DNA of 64,000 bases, taken from Populus alba (Eukaryota > Streptophyta > Magnoliopsida > Malpighiales > Salicaceae). The notes below the pieces were generated by a model. It was not told where the DNA came from. It searched no databases and saw only the letters and a list, made by a program, of their open reading frames with translations. The number at the start of each line of letters is the position of its first letter. Positions within the stretch are counted from its first letter, which is position 1. This document shows, piece by piece, positions 60,101 to 64,000 of the stretch. The DNA is taken from the NCBI RefSeq assembly GCF_005239225.2, contig NC_133289.1, forward strand, positions 13,810,889-13,874,888. The letters are read 5' to 3'. The position numbers and the translations under genes were made by a program.

Positions 60101-61943
60101 GTAAGTGAAAGTCTTCGCCTTTTATGGATGTATACTTTAAAAATCATGTCAACTGTGTGGAGAATTATTAATTTATGATAAATCTTCTTTCTAGGTTTGG
60201 AATCCGGATGAAGCTTCAAGGTTTTCTCTCACCATGCCATGAGACACTGTGAGATGAACACGATTATTTCTAAACAAGTTTTTAGATTTCGAACTACGTG
60301 GCCCTTTGAAATTCATATGCAGCTGCCGGGAGGTGAATTTGTTCTAAAAATTAAGGTACTTAATGCAACTAGAAAGGCCTAAAGAAAAGGCTAGACGTGG
60401 CTGGAATTCAAATTGGCTGCGAACACCTTGCATTTGTTGCTCATGATGGGTCACACACCGCAACTGTGTTCGTACATGTAATTTTTGTTTTAATGTGAAC
60501 TGAAATGCATTCGAACTAGAGAAATTTCTTCCACTGAGAACAAATGAAGTGTTGTCAATAGTTCCAAAAAAGGAGAACGTTGCATTGTTGAAAACAGGAC
60601 TGCAATCACTTTTGATATGGTTATGTACAAATAGTCCAAAAACTCTCTAATGACCTGAGTTTTAAGTTGTTGGGTTTGGTCCTTCTCTTTTGCCATAAAT
60701 TTTGGCTCTTTTTTAAGTTGTGGTGGTGATAGCTGACATATACAAAGAGAAAAAGAAAGAAGCTTGAACAATTTATGTTCAAACTTTGATAGGCAGTTGA
60801 TTTAATGTTGGATTGAGCAGAATTTTTGATAGCAGGTTACAGAATAACTCTTCATACTGTCAGAAAGAAGAGTGAAAAGTCGGCCAGCCTGTTACCCACC
60901 CTTGCTCTTTCGATCACTGACTCCCTAAACGGACAAATCTTGCATAACCAGCTCCACGGCCCTCACGAATACCCCATTTTTATCACTCGCCACATGGCAC
61001 TTTGTTATCATCATTGGTCAATCCCACCACCACCGAGCTCATGCATTATTTCATAGCAGGTTAATATCAATTATATATATATATATATATGAAGTGTGTA
61101 AACAATATTTTAAGTGTTTTAGGTTTGATGATCATATAAGATTCAAAGTGCTTTAGTTTAGTCTAAAAGACTTGAATTTGAAAATCTTGGCAGACCAGCG
61201 ATTGAGTATAACAATTATGCCAGACCCGTGTCGGGCCTGACACCAAAATATATTACCAAACTGTGGCTGGTTTTGGCACCAAACTTTTCAAATAAAAGAT
61301 AGTAAAGTCTATATGAAAATACTAAAACATCTCCAATTATCCTTTTAATTACACACTATATCCATATAAATTTTACTATCACAATCTACAATAATATGGG
61401 TCTAAAATTACAATAAAAACTCCTTATCATTTAGCTTTCTTCATAATAAGCCATGAAAGTTAGCTGGACTTTACAATTTAATATTTTTTATGAGCCTGAT
61501 CACAAGATAAACAAGGATTTGATGTGCATAAAAATAGCAAAATACAACGTTCAGGATATTGAGCATAGAAACAAATATAATTTTTTTTTTTAAATGAAGT
61601 AATAATAATAAATTTAGAAGAAAGAATTTAATAAAAACCAACTAAATCCATGAAATGGTAAAATTCCAATCAATTTATAGAACTCCCCACCCCTAAAAAA
61701 TAATAATAATAATAATTCAGAATGTAAAATCTCCCCCAATTTAGAAATCATTGCAAATGAGGAAGGAGAAAAAATTGAAATAAAACAAACAAAAAAAAAA
61801 AAAGGCGAAGAAAACACATATTGAGCACCCTAGACCGCCCTATCAAAGGCGCACTTTACCAGTGATATTTACGCACATAGTGCACATTGTTACACGAGGC
61901 CTTTCAGCACATGTATTTTCCTTGCCTCTTTCAAGAAGAGTTT
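60101..61943. other. Gene-free DNA between PPR gene and kinase pseudogene
   Basis: No gene is recognised. The 93-codon minus frame at 60490-60771 and the plus frame at 60826-61056 match no known family. An (AT)n run lies at about 61073-61090. The stretch 61200-61260 shares 'gccagacc' phrases with 51.3 kb. Confidence 0.4.
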
Positions 61944-62570
61944 CTAGGGTGTGACAACATCCGGTGGTGTCTTGGACTCTGGTGGAGGAGTGTGGCCGTC
62001 GGATCCTTTAGATGGATCATTAGACGATTGTCGTAACCCATCACCTTGGTCTCCCCTGTTCATGTCTTCAATCATCCTTACAACCTCTTGCATTGCTGGT
62101 CTTTGATCAGGCACAGATCATGAAACACAAGTCATTGCTATTTGCAACAACAGCACCATTTCCTCCTCAATGTTATGGAATCTCATCAACTCCACGGCAA
62201 GAACCTCAGCAGTCCATTCCTCTCGGACCACTGACTGGACCCACCTAGGTAAATCAGTACCTTCTTCGCCTAACGAGGCTTGATTGGGTGCTTTGCCTGT
62301 TAGGAGCTCAAGTAGCAACACACCAAAACTATACACATCAGATTTGAAGGTAACTTTGCGGGTTTTTAATTACCACTTCTGGGGCACGATAGCTAGCCGG
62401 CGAAACGACTAGCTAGAAGGAGTAGAGGTGTCAAGGAGCGGGTTGAGTCCGAAATCTGAGATGCTTTGTAGAATGTTGGATGATTTGATGTTGCCATGAA
62501 CCACCTTTCCCACAATATATATGGAGGTGGGCAAGACCTCTCGCTGCACTCGATCGATGCCACCCCCATT
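61944..62570 (-). pseudogene. LRR receptor-like kinase pseudogene, kinase C-lobe only
   Basis: The minus strand keeps the end of a plant LRR-RLK kinase domain of the RKL1/RLK902-like type: AARGLAHLHI, KVVHGNIKSSNIL-like pieces, ISDFGLNPLLDTSTP, YRAPEVV, then [37 protein letters not shown] and [16 protein letters not shown]. At 62120-62118 a TGA interrupts it, followed by [20 protein letters not shown] and a tail ending [12 protein letters not shown] at 61944. The catalytic HRD is HGN, common in this subfamily. Frameshifts break the catalytic loop to APE region. The extracellular LRRs, membrane segment and N-lobe are absent. Confidence 0.87.
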
Positions 62571-62572
62571 CG

Positions 62573-62592
62573 GTTAGACTGGCCAGTCTAAC
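62573..62592. repeat. Perfect 20-bp palindrome
   Basis: GTTAGACTGGCCAGTCTAAC is its own reverse complement. It lies at the point where kinase homology stops. Confidence 0.9.
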
Positions 62593-63119
62593 AGAGTGCG
62601 GCTGACCCTCTACTACCTAGAAAAAAGACATTGTTTGTTAGTTCTAGTTACCAGGCAATTGTATTATTTTTAACAACTGAAAATAAGATTTGATTCTAAA
62701 ATTTGTTAATTAGCCAAAAATATCATCTTGATCAGCATGCAATAATAATGTCACTCACAAAAATTCTTGATACAAATGAGAAAAACAATTACACAAATTG
62801 CAGGACATTACACGATGATTCTTCTTTTTGTTAGGGCAAAGAAGTAGATTTTATAAAAGTTGGGAGAGCATGAATTGTCCAAACCACCCTTCACTTTAAA
62901 TTAATAAAAAACGCATATATGAAGTCTCTTGTGATGTATCAACATATTTTATATATATTATTTTTGTATAGGTTCATGTTTAAAAGGATCAAGAGCAGAG
63001 TAATAATCTAACATATCTAAATTTAGCAGAAAGTCAAGCTCAAATGACATAAATTTGACATGTTTTCAAATTCAACATTATTGGGTTTAAATATACGCTA
63101 AGCCTAAGAACATGTGGAT
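62593..63119. other. Gene-free AT-rich DNA
   Basis: No coding or repeat structure is recognised. Confidence 0.4.
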
Positions 63120-63400
63120 GTAGCTTGTTAGCATGCCCAATATCTTTGAGTTCAGCTACACTTTGAGTCCAAGTACAAGTGAGTTTGACGAGCTGTCAAA
63201 TACAATAACCTTAGATTTAGCTACGCGTTGAGCTCAAGCACATGTGTATCTGATGAGCTATCAGTGACAACATCTTTGGATTCAACTATACGTTGAACCC
63301 AGGTATATATGGATCTAACGAGCTGTCAGACTTATCACCTTGGACTTCAAATCATTTCATGTCCAAATGCATATGGAACTAACAATCATTATGGGTCTCA
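63120..63400 (+). repeat. Diverged tandem repeat, ~65-bp unit, about 4 copies
   Basis: Units begin at about 63144 (ctttgagttcagctacac), 63210 (cttagatttagctacgcg), 63274 (ctttggattcaactatac) and 63339 (cttggacttcaaatcatt). Each of the first three contains a 'ttgagNcNaagNacaNgtg' -like centre and a 'gagctNtcag' -like end. Spacings are 66, 64 and 65. No open reading frame follows the period. Confidence 0.75.
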
Positions 63401-64000
63401 TGTTAGGTTATAAGACTTTGTTTATTTATTATTATAGTTGGTAGCATAAAATGTTAAAAATCAAGAGTAATAATCTCCCTATACCTCTAGGTGTATAAAA
63501 GTCTTATAAGAATTTATCATATTTTCATTAATATTAATATTGTGTAAGAGATATTTATATTTTATTAATGTAGATATTTATCCCTTATTAATGCTATCAG
63601 GAAAAAATAACACTACAACCCCTATATTTATGCAATATGACAAGATTTAGGGACTATATACATATCTCATGAACCACTCAAGTAAATGATTTATATTTTT
63701 CTATTATCTAAGTATTTATACTTTTATTCTCAAAGTATTGATCATACATAAACAAGAACAAATATTTTTATTCTTAAAATTCAAAGTTCATTATCTTATT
63801 TATTGCAATTTATTATTAAAAATCACTAATTTTATTATTTGAGGGTCTTAATTTAAACTCCATAAAAAATATTGTTTGTAGATATTAGGTCTTCTACTAC
63901 TAACCATTAATTTGATAAACTCTGGAGAAAAGAATATTAGTGTGAACATATGATTACTCACTATTTAAACACTTAAAATTTCATTCTTAATTATATTAGA
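63401..64000. other. Gene-free AT-rich DNA at the window edge
   Basis: No gene or clear repeat is visible. Confidence 0.4.

Noticed and set aside
63120..63400. CRISPR-like regular repeat
   Set aside because: Units are contiguous and diverged, without unique spacers, in a plant genome context.

Overview
The window is a piece of plant nuclear DNA, very AT-rich, with intron-split genes (GT-AG junctions read by eye), long stretches of decayed transposons and many microsatellites. Protein similarities and several dispersed repeats recall a woody eudicot, most likely Populus or another member of the Salicaceae. That assignment rests on recognition, not on a database search.

Genes with a complete or near-complete model: (1) the last exon of an AKT1-type Shaker K+ channel (367-1244, +); (2) a 13-exon BOR-family borate exporter (5550-9725, -), 667 codons with every junction in phase; (3) a 6-exon membrane RING-CH E3 ligase (10733-14587, -), 316 codons; (4) a 2-exon secreted EG45-like / plant natriuretic peptide protein (18330-18896, -); (5) a 4-exon GARP/MYB repressor of the EFM type (46214-48468, +), 460 codons; (6) a CRR21-like organellar PPR protein (58089-59957, +) whose C-terminal third is lost. 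They form no operon or visible pathway cluster.

From 20.4 to 45 kb lies a transposon graveyard. An intron-bearing RPT6 (26S proteasome ATPase) pseudogene is split by a 3.4-kb hAT element with matching ends and a 7/8 target-site duplication. It is followed by a degenerate Ty1/copia element (about 25.5-29.8 kb), gypsy-like LTR debris (about 32.3-33.8 kb), diverged tandem repeats (35 kb) and a broken CACTA element with TNP2 transposase (about 38.9-45 kb). The CACTA region carries a fragment of a host-type DUF2828/vWA gene, and that fragment is cut in two by a second, 1507-bp non-autonomous CACTA element with 'acc' target-site duplications. This nested capture-like structure is the most interesting object in the window.

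From 48.5 to 58 kb there are a gypsy reverse-transcriptase relic, a 330-bp direct repeat and a second copy of the T-rich repeat seen at 2.9-4.6 kb. From 60 to 64 kb there are the decayed tail of the PPR gene, a receptor-kinase pseudogene, a perfect 20-bp palindrome and a ~65-bp tandem repeat. No tRNA, rRNA or CRISPR array was recognised, and nothing points to a wholly new biological system.
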